Origin: G963422745 sp965214285
GTDB lineage: Bacteria > Actinomycetota > Acidimicrobiia > Acidimicrobiales > Aldehydirespiratoraceae
Length of the DNA stretch: 64,000 nt
Assembly (NCBI GenBank): GCA_965214285.1
Contig: OZ243946.1
Location: 1,674,001 to 1,738,000 of the forward strand
Direction: 5' to 3'
Part shown: piece after piece, positions 1 to 7,911 of the stretch
Layout of the letters: every line of letters begins with the position of its first letter
How positions within the stretch are numbered: position 1 is the first letter of the stretch
Made by a program: the position numbers and the translations under genes
The notes under the pieces: model-generated
Database searches by the model: none
Told to the model about the DNA's origin: nothing
What the model saw: only the letters and a program-made list of their open reading frames with translations

Positions 1-543
1 GACTGCGACCTGGAGATGGCCCGCGAGATCCTGTTCAACGCCAAGACCCAGCGCACCGGGGTGTGCAACGCAGCCGAGTCGCTGGTGGTGCACGCCGACG
101 TCGCGGCCGACTTCCTGCCGATGGCGGTGGGGGCGCTGGCCGGCGTGGAGCTGGTCGGCGATCCCGTGTCACGGGCCTTGGCGCCGACCATCGGCACGGC
201 GGTCGAGAGCGACTACAGCACCGAGTACCTCGACATGAAGATGAGCGTGAAGATCGTCGAGTCCCTCGACGAGGCCATCGACCACGTCAACCGCACCGGC
301 TCGGGCCACTCCGAGGCGATCGTCACCTCGAGCCTGGCCGCTGCGGACCGCTTCGCCCGAGAGGTCGACGCCGCGGTGGTGCTGGTCAACGCCAGCACCC
401 GCTTTGTGGACGGCGAGGAGTTCGGCTTTGGCGCCGAGATCGGCATCTCCACCCAGAAGCTGCACGCCCGCGGGCCGCTGGGCCTCGCCGAGCTGACCAC
501 CCAGAAATACGTAGTCCACGGCGACGGCCACGTCCGAGGGTGA
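1..543 (+). CDS. proA: gamma-glutamyl phosphate reductase, C-terminal part (5' end outside window)
   Basis: This is the C-terminal 180 residues of glutamate-5-semialdehyde dehydrogenase, which reduces glutamyl-5-phosphate with NADPH in cytoplasmic proline synthesis. The frame is open from base 1. The family signature NAKTQRTGVCNAAESL contains the catalytic cysteine of the aldehyde-dehydrogenase fold. It is followed by a typical C-terminal half with SGHSEAIVT and the strongly conserved VNASTRFVDGEEFGFGAEIG stretch. The ending GPLGLAELTTQKYVVHGDGHVRG is normal for ProA, so the 3' end is complete. In many actinobacteria proA precedes nadD; here a MoxR/VWA pair, aroG and other genes lie between them. 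Identity is secure; only the truncated start is unknown. Confidence 0.95.
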   Translation, partial: DCDLEMAREILFNAKTQRTGVCNAAESLVVHADVAADFLPMAVGALAGVELVGDPVSRALAPTIGTAVESDYSTEYLDMKMSVKIVESLDEAIDHVNRTGSGHSEAIVTSSLAAADRFAREVDAAVVLVNASTRFVDGEEFGFGAEIGISTQKLHARGPLGLAELTTQKYVVHGDGHVRG

Positions 544-642
544 GCTGAGCAGCGGCCGGTGCCTCTGGGGGGTCGGCTGCGGCCGGCGCCGGGCGGCCAG
601 CCGAGGCCCGGCGGCCGGTTAGGGGCGCAGGCGGAGCGTCGG

Positions 643-648
643 TAGCCT
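643..648 (+). promoter_or_regulatory. -10 hexamer TAGCCT, likely leaderless start of the MoxR gene
   Basis: TAGCCT ends 8 bases before the ATG at 657, which is the usual distance from a -10 box to a transcription start. There is no Shine-Dalgarno sequence between them and no clear -35. It is part of the pattern described in the findings. Confidence 0.45.
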
Positions 649-656
649 CAACGGCT

Positions 657-1538
657 ATGTCAAACCGCTTCTACGACGTGGCGTCGGTTCGCGACGAGCT
701 GCGCTCCGTCGACTATCTCTGCGACGACGGGATCGCCGGCGTCGTCTACCTCGCCGACCGTCTCGACAAGCCGGTGCTCATCGAGGGGCCCGCGGGCACC
801 GGCAAGACCCAGCTCGGCAAGAGCGTGGCCGAGATCACCGGCGCCCGCCTGATCCGCCTGCAGTGCTACGAGGGGCTGGACGAGGCCAAGGCGCTGTACG
901 AGTGGAACTACAAGAAGCAGCTGCTGCGCATCCAGGCCGAGCGCGGCGACGAGCACGAGTGGGACGATGTGAGCGACGACATCTTCTCCGACGAGTTCCT
1001 GCTGACCCGGCCGCTGCTGGAGGCCATCCGCGCCGATGAGCCGGTGGTGCTGCTCATCGACGAGGTGGACCGGGTGGAGGTCGAGACCGAGGCGCTGCTG
1101 CTGGAGATCCTCTCGGACTACCAGGTGTCGATACCCGAGCTCGGCACCATCGAGGCCAAGCAGGTGCCGCTGGTGTTCCTGACCTCCAACAACACCCGCG
1201 AGCTGTCCGAGGCGCTCAAGCGGCGCTGCCTGTACCTCCACGTCGACTACCCCGACCTCGAACGCGAGAAGGAGATCGTGGTCACCAAGGTGCCCGACAT
1301 CACCGCCAACCTCGCCGATCAGGTCGCCCGCGTGGTGCGATCGATACGGGGGATCGAGCTCAAGAAGGCGCCGTCGGTGTCCGAGACGCTGGACTGGGCG
1401 CGCACCCTGGTGCTGCTCGGCGTGGACAAGATCGACGAGCAGACCGCCGCGGAGACGCTCAACATCCTGCTCAAGTACCAAACCGACATCACCAAGACGC
1501 TCAAGGATCTGGGCACCGCCGACGGGGTGTCGGGCTGA
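657..1538 (+). CDS. MoxR-family AAA+ ATPase
   Basis: A 293-residue ATPase of the MoxR class, which act as chaperones that mature or insert cofactors into partner enzymes together with VWA-domain proteins. The Walker A motif is GPAGTGKT (residues 44-51) and Walker B is VVLLIDEVD near residues 127-135, followed by sensor-1 FLTSNNTRELSEALKRRC. Length is normal. The ATG lies just after a -10-like TAGCCT, and the next gene, 28 bases downstream, is a CoxE-type VWA protein, the usual MoxR partner. This subtype resembles the CoxD-like ATPases found beside molybdenum hydroxylases, but no such enzyme lies in the window, so the client is unknown. Confidence 0.9.
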   Translation: MSNRFYDVASVRDELRSVDYLCDDGIAGVVYLADRLDKPVLIEGPAGTGKTQLGKSVAEITGARLIRLQCYEGLDEAKALYEWNYKKQLLRIQAERGDEHEWDDVSDDIFSDEFLLTRPLLEAIRADEPVVLLIDEVDRVEVETEALLLEILSDYQVSIPELGTIEAKQVPLVFLTSNNTRELSEALKRRCLYLHVDYPDLEREKEIVVTKVPDITANLADQVARVVRSIRGIELKKAPSVSETLDWARTLVLLGVDKIDEQTAAETLNILLKYQTDITKTLKDLGTADGVSG

Positions 1539-1566
1539 GAGGCGCAGGGCAGTGCAGTGCTGAGCA

Positions 1567-3114
1567 GTGCCGTGCCGAGGGGCGCCGGCTGAGGTGAGCA
1601 TCGCCGACCCGCAAGCGGCCACGGCCGATGCTGCGCCTGGCCGGCACGGCGACGAACCGCTGCTGCCGGCCGCGGCAGGGGAGCCGCTGCTCGACCTGAT
1701 CAACGGCTTCATCATCGCCCTGCGCGGCGCCGGGCTGCCGGTGAGCCTCACCGAGAACCTCGATGCCATCGAGGCGATCAAGCACATACCGATCGAGGAG
1801 CGCGACACCTTCAAGTACGCCCTGGCGGCCACCCTGGTCAAGCACTACAACCACTGGAAGGCCTTCGAGACCGTCTTCGAGGTCTACTTCTCGCTGCGCG
1901 GCCCCGAGTACGCCATCGACACCGAGCCCGATCCCGACGACGAGCCGCCGCCCGACGGCGAGCTGTCACAGGGCGCAGGCGACCAGCCCGGCGGAGGCGG
2001 CGAGAACCTCAGCCCAGAAGAGCTCGCCGAGATGCTCTACCGGGCGCTGATGCGCGGCGACTCCCAGATGATGCGCGGCGTGGCCCGCCAGGCGGTCAAG
2101 CGCTACGCCGGGATGGAGCCGGGCCGCCCCGTCGGGGGCACCTATTACCTGTATCGCACGCTGCGCAACCTCGACCTCGACGGGGTGCTCGAACGGCTGC
2201 TGTCCCAGGAACAAGCCGAAGACGGCGAGCCGCCCAGCGACCTCGACCAGCGCCTGGCCCGAGACGAGTACCAGAGCCGCATCGATGCGCTCCAAAAGGA
2301 GATCGAGGCCGAGATCCGGCGCCGGCTGGTGGCGGATCGGGGCGTGGAGGCGATGGCCAAGACGCTGCGCAAGCCGCTGCCCGAGGACGTCGACTTCATG
2401 CACGCCTCACGCGAGGAGATGGCCGGCCTGCGCCGGGCCATAGCGCCGCTGACCCGCAAGCTGGCCTCCCGCCTGCAGCGCAAGCGCCGCCACGGGCGCA
2501 GAGGCCCGCTGGACTTCCGGCGAACCGTGCGCGCCTCGCTGAGCTACGGCGGCGTGCCGGTGGAGCCCAGGTTCCGCCACCCCCGCCCCCACAAGCCCGA
2601 GATCATGGTGATCGCCGACATCTCAGGCTCGGTGGCGGCGTTCGCCCGCTTCACCCTGCACCTCGTGTACGCCATCAGCGGCCAGTTCTCCAAGGTGCGC
2701 TCCTTCGTGTTCATCGACGGCCTCGACGAGGTCACGCCGTTCTTCGAGGGGGTCGAGGACATCAACGCAGCCGTGCACCGGGTGAACACCGAGGCCGACG
2801 TGGTCTGGGTCGACGGCCACTCCGACTACGGCCACGCCCTGGGCGTGTTCTGGGAGAAGTACGGCGCCGACATCGGCCCGCGCACCTCGATCATGATCCT
2901 CGGCGACGCCCGCAACAACTACCACGCAGCCGAGAGCTGGACGCTCAAGGAGATGCACAAGAAGGCCCGCGCCCTGTACTGGCTCAACCCCGAGCCGCGC
3001 TCCTACTGGGACACCGGCGACTCGATCGTGGGCGAGTACTCGCCGCACTGCGACGGCACCTTCGAGGTGCGCAACCTGCGCCAGCTCGAGGCCTTCGTGG
3101 AGAACCTCGCCTGA
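1567..3114 (+). CDS. CoxE-like VWA domain protein, MoxR partner
   Basis: A protein of about 515 residues from GTG 1567; an in-frame GTG at 1594 is an equally good start, and neither has a strong ribosome binding site. The N-terminal half is helical with an acidic proline-rich stretch (EPDPDDEPPPDGE). The C-terminal half is a VWA domain with the MIDAS motif DISGSVAAFARFT and a later metal-ligand region VDGHSDYGHALGVF. This matches the CoxE/DUF58-like VWA proteins that act with MoxR ATPases in enzyme maturation. The family is sure from the MIDAS motif and the gene pairing; the client enzyme is not known. The protein is cytoplasmic, with no signal peptide or membrane segment. Confidence 0.85.
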   Translation: MPCRGAPAEVSIADPQAATADAAPGRHGDEPLLPAAAGEPLLDLINGFIIALRGAGLPVSLTENLDAIEAIKHIPIEERDTFKYALAATLVKHYNHWKAFETVFEVYFSLRGPEYAIDTEPDPDDEPPPDGELSQGAGDQPGGGGENLSPEELAEMLYRALMRGDSQMMRGVARQAVKRYAGMEPGRPVGGTYYLYRTLRNLDLDGVLERLLSQEQAEDGEPPSDLDQRLARDEYQSRIDALQKEIEAEIRRRLVADRGVEAMAKTLRKPLPEDVDFMHASREEMAGLRRAIAPLTRKLASRLQRKRRHGRRGPLDFRRTVRASLSYGGVPVEPRFRHPRPHKPEIMVIADISGSVAAFARFTLHLVYAISGQFSKVRSFVFIDGLDEVTPFFEGVEDINAAVHRVNTEADVVWVDGHSDYGHALGVFWEKYGADIGPRTSIMILGDARNNYHAAESWTLKEMHKKARALYWLNPEPRSYWDTGDSIVGEYSPHCDGTFEVRNLRQLEAFVENLA

Positions 3115-3116
3115 GC

Positions 3117-3181
3117 CCGGCTGCCCTGGCGAGCCCGGCCCGGCTGCCCTGGCGGGTGTGGTTGCTCCGGCTGCCCTGGCG
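3117..3181. repeat. three copies of a 15-bp GC repeat between convergent genes
   Basis: CCGGCTGCCCTGGCG occurs at 3117-3131, 3139-3153 and 3167-3181, between the ends of the VWA gene and the DAHP synthase gene. Copies are separated by 7 and 13 bases. No hairpin is obvious; this looks like local duplication in a spacer free of coding constraint. Confidence 0.75.
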
Positions 3182-3197
3182 AGCCCGGCTCGGCGCG

Positions 3198-4553
3198 CTA
3201 GCGGCCTGCGGTGTCGTCGTGGAGCAGCTCGGCCACCCGGAAGGCCAGGTCGACGCTCTGGCGGCCGTTGAGCCGCGGGTCGCACATCGTCTCGTAGGCC
3301 TCGTCGAGCGCCTCCTCGCCGAGATCGTCGCCGCCGCCGACGCACTCGGTGACCGAGTCGCCGGTCAGCTCCACGTGGATGCCGCCCGGCCAGGTGCCCT
3401 CGGCGCGGTGCGCGGAGAAGAAGCCGCTGATCTCGCCCAGCACGCTGTCGAAATGGCGCGTCTTGCGCCCCGACTCCGACGTGTAGGTGTTGCCGTGCAT
3501 CGGGTCGCACGCCCAGACCACGCTGTGGCCGGCGTCGCGCACCGCGGCCAGCAGCGGCGGCAGCGCGCTGCGCACCCGCTCGGCGCCGAGGCGGGTGATC
3601 AGGGTGAGCCGACCGGGCACCCGGTCACCGTTGAGCGCCTCGCAGATCCCCAGCACCTCTGAGGCATCCGCGGTCGGGCCGATCTTGGCGCCCAGCGGGT
3701 TCTGCACGCCGCGCAGGAACTCCAGGTGGGCGCCGTCGAGCTGGCGGGTGCGCTCGCCGATCCAGAGCATGTGCGCCGAGCAGTCGTACCAGTCGCCGCT
3801 GATCGAGTCGCGCCGGGTAAGGGCCTCCTCGTAGTTCAGCAGCAGGGCCTCGTGGCTGGTGTAGAAGTCGACCTCGTGCAGGGTCGGCGTGTTGGCGCTG
3901 TTGATGCCGCAGGCGGCCATGAAGGTGAGCGCCCGGTCGATCTCGTCGGCCATCTTCGAGTAGCGCTCGCCGGCAGGCGAGGACGCCACGAACTCGCGGT
4001 TCCAGCTCGACACCTGCGACAGGTCGGCGTAGCCGCCCCTCGTGAAGGCCCGCAGCAGGTTCAGCGTGGAGGCGGCCCGGTGATAGGCGGTGAGCAGCCG
4101 CTCGGGGTCGGGGCGCCGCTCGTCGGCCGAGAAGCCGGGGTCGTTGACGATCTGGCCCAGGAACGACGGCAGCTCGGTGCCGTCCTGGGTCTCGGTGGGG
4201 CTGGAGCGGGGCTTGGCGAACTGGCCGGCGATGCGGCCGACCTTCACCAGCGGCAGGCCGCCCGAGTAGATGAGCACGATCGCCATTTGCAGGATGACGC
4301 GCAGCTTGTCGCGGATCGAGTCCGCCGAGGTGTCGAACGACTCGGCGCAGTCGCCTGCCTGCAGCAGGAAGGCCTTGCCCTCGGCCACCGCGCCTAGCTG
4401 GGCGGTGAGGTTGCGGGCCTCGCCTGCGAACACCAGCGGCGGCAGCTCGCCGAGCTGCTCACAGACGCGGTCCAGCTCCGCCTGGTCGGGCCACGCCGGC
4501 TGCTGGCGGGCCTCGAAGCGGCGCCACGATGTCGGGGTCCAGGTGGAGGTCAC
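3198..4553 (-). CDS. aroG: class II 3-deoxy-D-arabino-heptulosonate-7-phosphate synthase
   Basis: A 451-residue plant/actinobacterial type II DAHP synthase, which condenses phosphoenolpyruvate and erythrose-4-phosphate in the first step of the shikimate pathway. Hallmarks in order are EGKAFLLQAGDCAESF, VVKVGRIAGQFAKPRS, SANTPTLHEVDFYTSHEALL, SAHMLWIGERTRQLDGAH, GVQNPLGAKIGP, LITRLGAERV, VVWACDPMHGNTY and GGIHVELTGDSVTEC. The metal-binding Cys, His and Glu positions are all present. I chose GTG 4553 because family homology begins right after it (WTPTSWRRFEARQQPAWPD); longer readings add non-homologous sequence. It diverges from the glycosyltransferase gene at 4639, with 85 bp between. Confidence 0.95.
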   Translation of the reverse strand: MTSTWTPTSWRRFEARQQPAWPDQAELDRVCEQLGELPPLVFAGEARNLTAQLGAVAEGKAFLLQAGDCAESFDTSADSIRDKLRVILQMAIVLIYSGGLPLVKVGRIAGQFAKPRSSPTETQDGTELPSFLGQIVNDPGFSADERRPDPERLLTAYHRAASTLNLLRAFTRGGYADLSQVSSWNREFVASSPAGERYSKMADEIDRALTFMAACGINSANTPTLHEVDFYTSHEALLLNYEEALTRRDSISGDWYDCSAHMLWIGERTRQLDGAHLEFLRGVQNPLGAKIGPTADASEVLGICEALNGDRVPGRLTLITRLGAERVRSALPPLLAAVRDAGHSVVWACDPMHGNTYTSESGRKTRHFDSVLGEISGFFSAHRAEGTWPGGIHVELTGDSVTECVGGGDDLGEEALDEAYETMCDPRLNGRQSVDLAFRVAELLHDDTAGR

Positions 4554-4559
4554 CCCGCA

Positions 4560-4565
4560 AGTGTG
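4560..4565 (-). promoter_or_regulatory. possible -10 box CACACT for aroG
   Basis: On the minus strand CACACT ends 6 bases before the GTG start at 4553, which fits a leaderless transcript. It is weaker than TAnnnT and has no visible -35. Confidence 0.3.
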
Positions 4566-4638
4566 GTCCGGCCCGGCGACGATGCCAACCGCCGGGCGTG
4601 CGTGCTGCGGGGCGCAGATGTGGTGAAATGGCATCCCT

Positions 4639-6162
4639 GTGAGCGGTGCAGACGACTTCGGCCGGGCGTTGCGCAGCGGTGTCCGGTCGCCGCTGGCTTG
4701 GTTGATCGCGGCGGCCGCGGCGGCGGGCGTAGTGCTGCGCTTCGTGACAGCTTCGCCGCTGTGGCTGGACGAGGCGCTGTCGGTACACATCGCCGCAGGC
4801 GACGAGCCGCTGACCACCGCCCTGCGCCGCGACGGCCATCCTGGCCTGTACTACCTGCTGCTGCGAGTCTGGATCGACGCCTTCGGCTCGACCGATGCCT
4901 CGGTGCGCGCCATGTCGGGCGTGCTCTCGCTGGCCGCGGTGCCGTTCGTCGTGCTGGCGGCCCGCCGCCACAGCGCAGAGCTGGCCGGCGCGGCTGCGGT
5001 GCTGGCGCTCACCTCGCCGTACCTGATGCGCTACGGCAGCGAGGCCCGCATGTACGCGCTGCTCGTGGCCCTCACGGCGCTGGGCTGGTGGCTGCTGGAA
5101 CGGGCCCTGGAGCGCCCGAGCGCCTTGCGGCTCGCGGCAGTCGCGGCCGTGAGCGGCGCCATGCTGCACACCCACTACTGGGCGGTGTTCGTGATCGTTG
5201 CGGTGCCGGCACTGCTTGCATTCACCGCAGCGACCGAGCCAGAGACGCGCCGCAGCTCGCTGCGCGTCGGCGCCGCGGTGCTGGCAGGCCCGGTGACTCT
5301 GGTGCCCTGGATCGGCGTGCTCGCAGAGCAGGCGACCGACACCGGCACGCCCTGGGCCGAGCCCGCGCGCCCCACCGAGGTGCTGGTCGAGACCGCCCAG
5401 GCGATCGGCGGCAGCAACCGCTTCGAGGGCCAGACCCTCGGGTTCTGGCTGCTCGTGCTGGCCGGGCTCGGCGCCTTGGCGGCGGGCCGCGCCGAGAGCT
5501 CGGTGCTGCGCCTCGACTTCGCCCAGCGGGGCCGCGCCCAGGCGCTCGGCTTCATCGCCGCGGGCGCCCTGGTGCTGGGCTCAGCGGTGGCACTGGCCAC
5601 GCGAAGCGCTTTCGAGGGCCGCTACGCCGCCATCGTGGTGCCCCTCGTGCTGGTGCTGGCCGCCAGGGGAGTGCTCTCGCTGCCTGAGCGTGCGGCGCCG
5701 GCCGTGCTGTGCCTGCTGGCCATGTTCGGCGCGGCCATCGGGGTCGACGAGGCGCGCCGGGACCGCACCCAGGGTCGCGAAGTCGCCGAGGCGATCAACG
5801 CCGCAGCCGAGCCCGGTGACGCGGTGGCTTTCTGCCCGGATCAGCTCGGCCCGGCGACGCTGCACTACCTCGACGCCGAGGTCGCCACGCTCGCCTATCC
5901 CAGAGGCAACGGCTGGCTCGTGGACTGGCGCGGCTACTTCGATGCGATCGCGCAACGCGACCCGCTGGCGTTCGCCGGCGACCTGGAGCAAGCAGCGGGC
6001 AACGGCGACGTGTGGCTGGTGGCGGCCGACGACTACGAGGGCTTCGGCGACCGCTGCAAGACGCTGATGGCCGAGTTCGGCCGCACTCGCACGGCCACAG
6101 AGGTCGTCGCCGAGCGGATGGTCTTCGAGCCGATGACCCTGATCCGCTACGCGCCCCGCTGA
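4639..6162 (+). CDS. GT-C fold (ArnT/PMT-like) membrane glycosyltransferase
   Basis: A 507-residue multi-pass membrane protein. After the first membrane helix comes PLWLDEALSVHIAAGD, the acidic DE motif of the first external loop in GT-C glycosyltransferases, which use polyprenyl-phosphate sugars. RRDGHPGLYYLLLRVW and SEARMYALLVAL follow and are typical of the family-39/83 group (DUF2029-like) in actinobacteria. About ten to eleven hydrophobic helices lead to a C-terminal extracytoplasmic domain of about 130 residues. A role in decorating envelope polysaccharide or protein is inferred. It starts with GTG at 4639 and is transcribed divergently from aroG. The sugar and acceptor are unknown. A second GT-C protein lies at 15421-17028. 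Confidence 0.8.
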   Translation: MSGADDFGRALRSGVRSPLAWLIAAAAAAGVVLRFVTASPLWLDEALSVHIAAGDEPLTTALRRDGHPGLYYLLLRVWIDAFGSTDASVRAMSGVLSLAAVPFVVLAARRHSAELAGAAAVLALTSPYLMRYGSEARMYALLVALTALGWWLLERALERPSALRLAAVAAVSGAMLHTHYWAVFVIVAVPALLAFTAATEPETRRSSLRVGAAVLAGPVTLVPWIGVLAEQATDTGTPWAEPARPTEVLVETAQAIGGSNRFEGQTLGFWLLVLAGLGALAAGRAESSVLRLDFAQRGRAQALGFIAAGALVLGSAVALATRSAFEGRYAAIVVPLVLVLAARGVLSLPERAAPAVLCLLAMFGAAIGVDEARRDRTQGREVAEAINAAAEPGDAVAFCPDQLGPATLHYLDAEVATLAYPRGNGWLVDWRGYFDAIAQRDPLAFAGDLEQAAGNGDVWLVAADDYEGFGDRCKTLMAEFGRTRTATEVVAERMVFEPMTLIRYAPR

Positions 6163-6173
6163 GGGGCGCGGCG

Positions 6174-7013
6174 TCAGGCTGCGTCGACGGTGTCGGCCAT
6201 GCTGGCCGCGTGCTCGCGCACCGAGTGCAGCGCTCGCTTCACCAGCCGGCGGGCGGCCTCGGCGGTTACCCCGAGCTCCTCGCCGACCTCGCGGTAGGAG
6301 CGCTTGCGGCCGTCGCCGAGCCCGAAGCGCTGCTCCACGGCCTGCTTGGCCCGGGGCTCGAGGATGTCGAGCAGGCCGGTGACCATCTCCTCTTCGACCT
6401 TGGCCATCACCTCGGTCTCAGGCCCGGGGTTGGAGTCGGGCAGCAGATCGACGAGCTCGTTGGAGTCGTCGTCGCCGATGGTGCGGTCGAGGCTGGTGGG
6501 CGTGGTGAGGCGATGCAGCCGTGCGTGCTCGTCGTCGAGCTCGTCGCCGTCGCCGGACACTGCGCGCAGCGCCGAGCGCAGCGAGGCCGAGCGGTCTCCG
6601 GGGAGCCGCACCAGGCTGGCCTTCTGGTCGAGCGCCCGGCCGATGGCCTGGCGGATCCAGAAGGTGGCGTAGGTGGAGAACTTGAAGCCCTTGCGCCAGT
6701 CGAACTTGTCGACGGCGTGCTCGAGCCCCAGGTTGCCCTCCTGGATCAGGTCGAGCAGCTCCATGCCGGGCGGCAGGGGATAGCGCCGGGCGACGCTGAC
6801 CACGAGGCGCAGGTTGGCCCTGATGAAGCGGTCCTTGGCCGCAGCGGCGTCGCGGATGGCACGCCTGATCTCGCGGCCGTTCTCGCCTGCCTCCTTGCGG
6901 GCGCGGGCCTCGAAGCCCTTCTCGATGAGCTTGCTCAGCTCGCGCTCCTCCTGGGCGTTGAGCAGGGGCACAACGCCGATCTCGTTCAGGTATTGTCCTA
7001 CGGAATCACTCAT
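6174..7013 (-). CDS. sigma-70 family RNA polymerase sigma factor (group 2/3)
   Basis: A 279-residue sigma factor with region 1.2 (DSVGQYLNEIGVVPLLNAQEE), region 2 (RFIRANLRLVVSVARRY, LLDLIQEGNLGLEHAVDKFD, KFSTYATFWIRQAIGRAL), region 3 and region 4 (ERFGLGDGRKRSYREVGEEL with helix-turn-helix EAARRLVKRAL). It lacks the long acidic N-terminal region 1.1 of a primary sigma factor and resembles SigB/HrdD-type accessory factors. ATG 7013 is preferred over TTG 7028 because GTGAGA sits just upstream as a ribosome binding site. The 295-bp divergent region to nadD carries a CRP-type palindrome at 7177-7192, which suggests control by a CRP/FNR-family regulator. No anti-sigma factor is adjacent. Confidence 0.92.
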   Translation of the reverse strand: MSDSVGQYLNEIGVVPLLNAQEERELSKLIEKGFEARARKEAGENGREIRRAIRDAAAAKDRFIRANLRLVVSVARRYPLPPGMELLDLIQEGNLGLEHAVDKFDWRKGFKFSTYATFWIRQAIGRALDQKASLVRLPGDRSASLRSALRAVSGDGDELDDEHARLHRLTTPTSLDRTIGDDDSNELVDLLPDSNPGPETEVMAKVEEEMVTGLLDILEPRAKQAVEQRFGLGDGRKRSYREVGEELGVTAEAARRLVKRALHSVREHAASMADTVDAA

Positions 7014-7176
7014 GGCAATCTCACTCAACGGAACCCGCGTGCGCGGTATTCCTGGTCGTTGGGGTGTTCGGGGGAAGTCGGCGGTTCTCGTGTGCCCGCC
7101 ATTACGCAGACGCGCCGCGCTTCATCCAGCGGAGACAGTAAACTACAGATCCAGTGCCCAAGTCCAGCCCATCTCG

Positions 7177-7192
7177 TGTGACATCCGTCACA
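7177..7192. promoter_or_regulatory. CRP/FNR-family operator TGTGACATCCGTCACA
   Basis: A perfect TGTGA-N6-TCACA palindrome, identical to the half-sites of the classical CRP consensus. It lies in the divergent region between the sigma factor (start 7013, minus) and nadD (start 7309, plus). Which gene it controls is not decided by position: it is about 165 bp from the sigma start and about 117 bp from the nadD start. Confidence 0.7.
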
Positions 7193-7204
7193 TTTTCCGA
7201 CACG

Positions 7205-7210
7205 GATAAT
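7205..7210 (+). promoter_or_regulatory. -10-like GATAAT on the nadD side
   Basis: GATAAT is one base from the TATAAT consensus and sits just downstream of the CRP-type palindrome, facing nadD. With a 17-bp spacer its -35 would fall inside the palindrome, so binding there would be expected to block this promoter. The -35 itself is poor. Confidence 0.4.
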
Positions 7211-7308
7211 CCTGAGATTGATCAGAACAGCATGAATCGCAAGCTCGTCAAGCCCAGCCTCGTCGGGTGCGGCATCCTCAAGCACAGCCGGCGAGCCGGG
7301 CAGGCGGC

Positions 7309-7911
7309 GTGAGCGATCGCTGCCCGACACGCCTCGGGGTCTTCGGCGGGACCTTCGACCCGCCGCACTTCGGCCACCTGGCCGCAGCTCTGGAGGTCCG
7401 CCATCTGCTGCGCCTGGACTGCATGCTGCTGGTGGTGGCCAACGACCCCTGGCAGAAGTCCGCGCTGGCGCCGGTGACTGCTGCGGGGGACCGACTGGCG
7501 CTCAGCGCCGAGGCGGCTGCCGGCTTCGACGGGCTCGAGGTGTCCGATCTCGAGATTCGCAGAGGAGGGCCGTCCTCGACTGCGGAGACCCTCGATGAGC
7601 TGCGGGCCGCCCACCCGCACGCCGAGCTGTTCATGGTCGTCGGCTCGGACGCTGCCGCGGGGCTCGACACCTGGAAGCGGCCTGCCGACATCCGCCGTCT
7701 GGCCACGACGGTGGTCATGGACCGGCTCGGCCGCCACGGCGGCCGCCCGCCGAGCGGCTGGGAGCACATCGTGGTAGACGTCCCGGCCCTTGAGATCTCC
7801 TCGGCCGATCTGCGCGCCCGCTTTGCAGACGGCCGTCCGGTGGATGCGCTCACCCCCCGGGCGGTGATCGAGGGCGTGCGTTCGCGCGGCCTCTACGGGA
7901 GCGGCCGGTGA
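7309..7911 (+). CDS. nadD: nicotinate-nucleotide adenylyltransferase
   Basis: A 200-residue enzyme that adenylates nicotinate mononucleotide in NAD synthesis. The nucleotidyltransferase signature GGTFDPPHFGH (residues 13-23, with the H-x-G-H ATP site) and the C-terminal LEISSADLRARF (variant of ISSTxIR) are both present, as is VANDPWQKS in the substrate loop. GTG 7309 is chosen because it places GVFGGTFDPPH at the usual distance from the start; the reading from 7267 only adds an unlikely tail. It overlaps the next gene by 4 bases. The nadD, LytR-like, rsfS order is a conserved actinobacterial operon. Confidence 0.93.
   Translation: MSDRCPTRLGVFGGTFDPPHFGHLAAALEVRHLLRLDCMLLVVANDPWQKSALAPVTAAGDRLALSAEAAAGFDGLEVSDLEIRRGGPSSTAETLDELRAAHPHAELFMVVGSDAAAGLDTWKRPADIRRLATTVVMDRLGRHGGRPPSGWEHIVVDVPALEISSADLRARFADGRPVDALTPRAVIEGVRSRGLYGSGR

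Noticed and set aside
3115..3197. Hairpin terminator between VWA and aroG genes
   Set aside because: The three GC repeats are direct, not inverted, and do not form a convincing stem.
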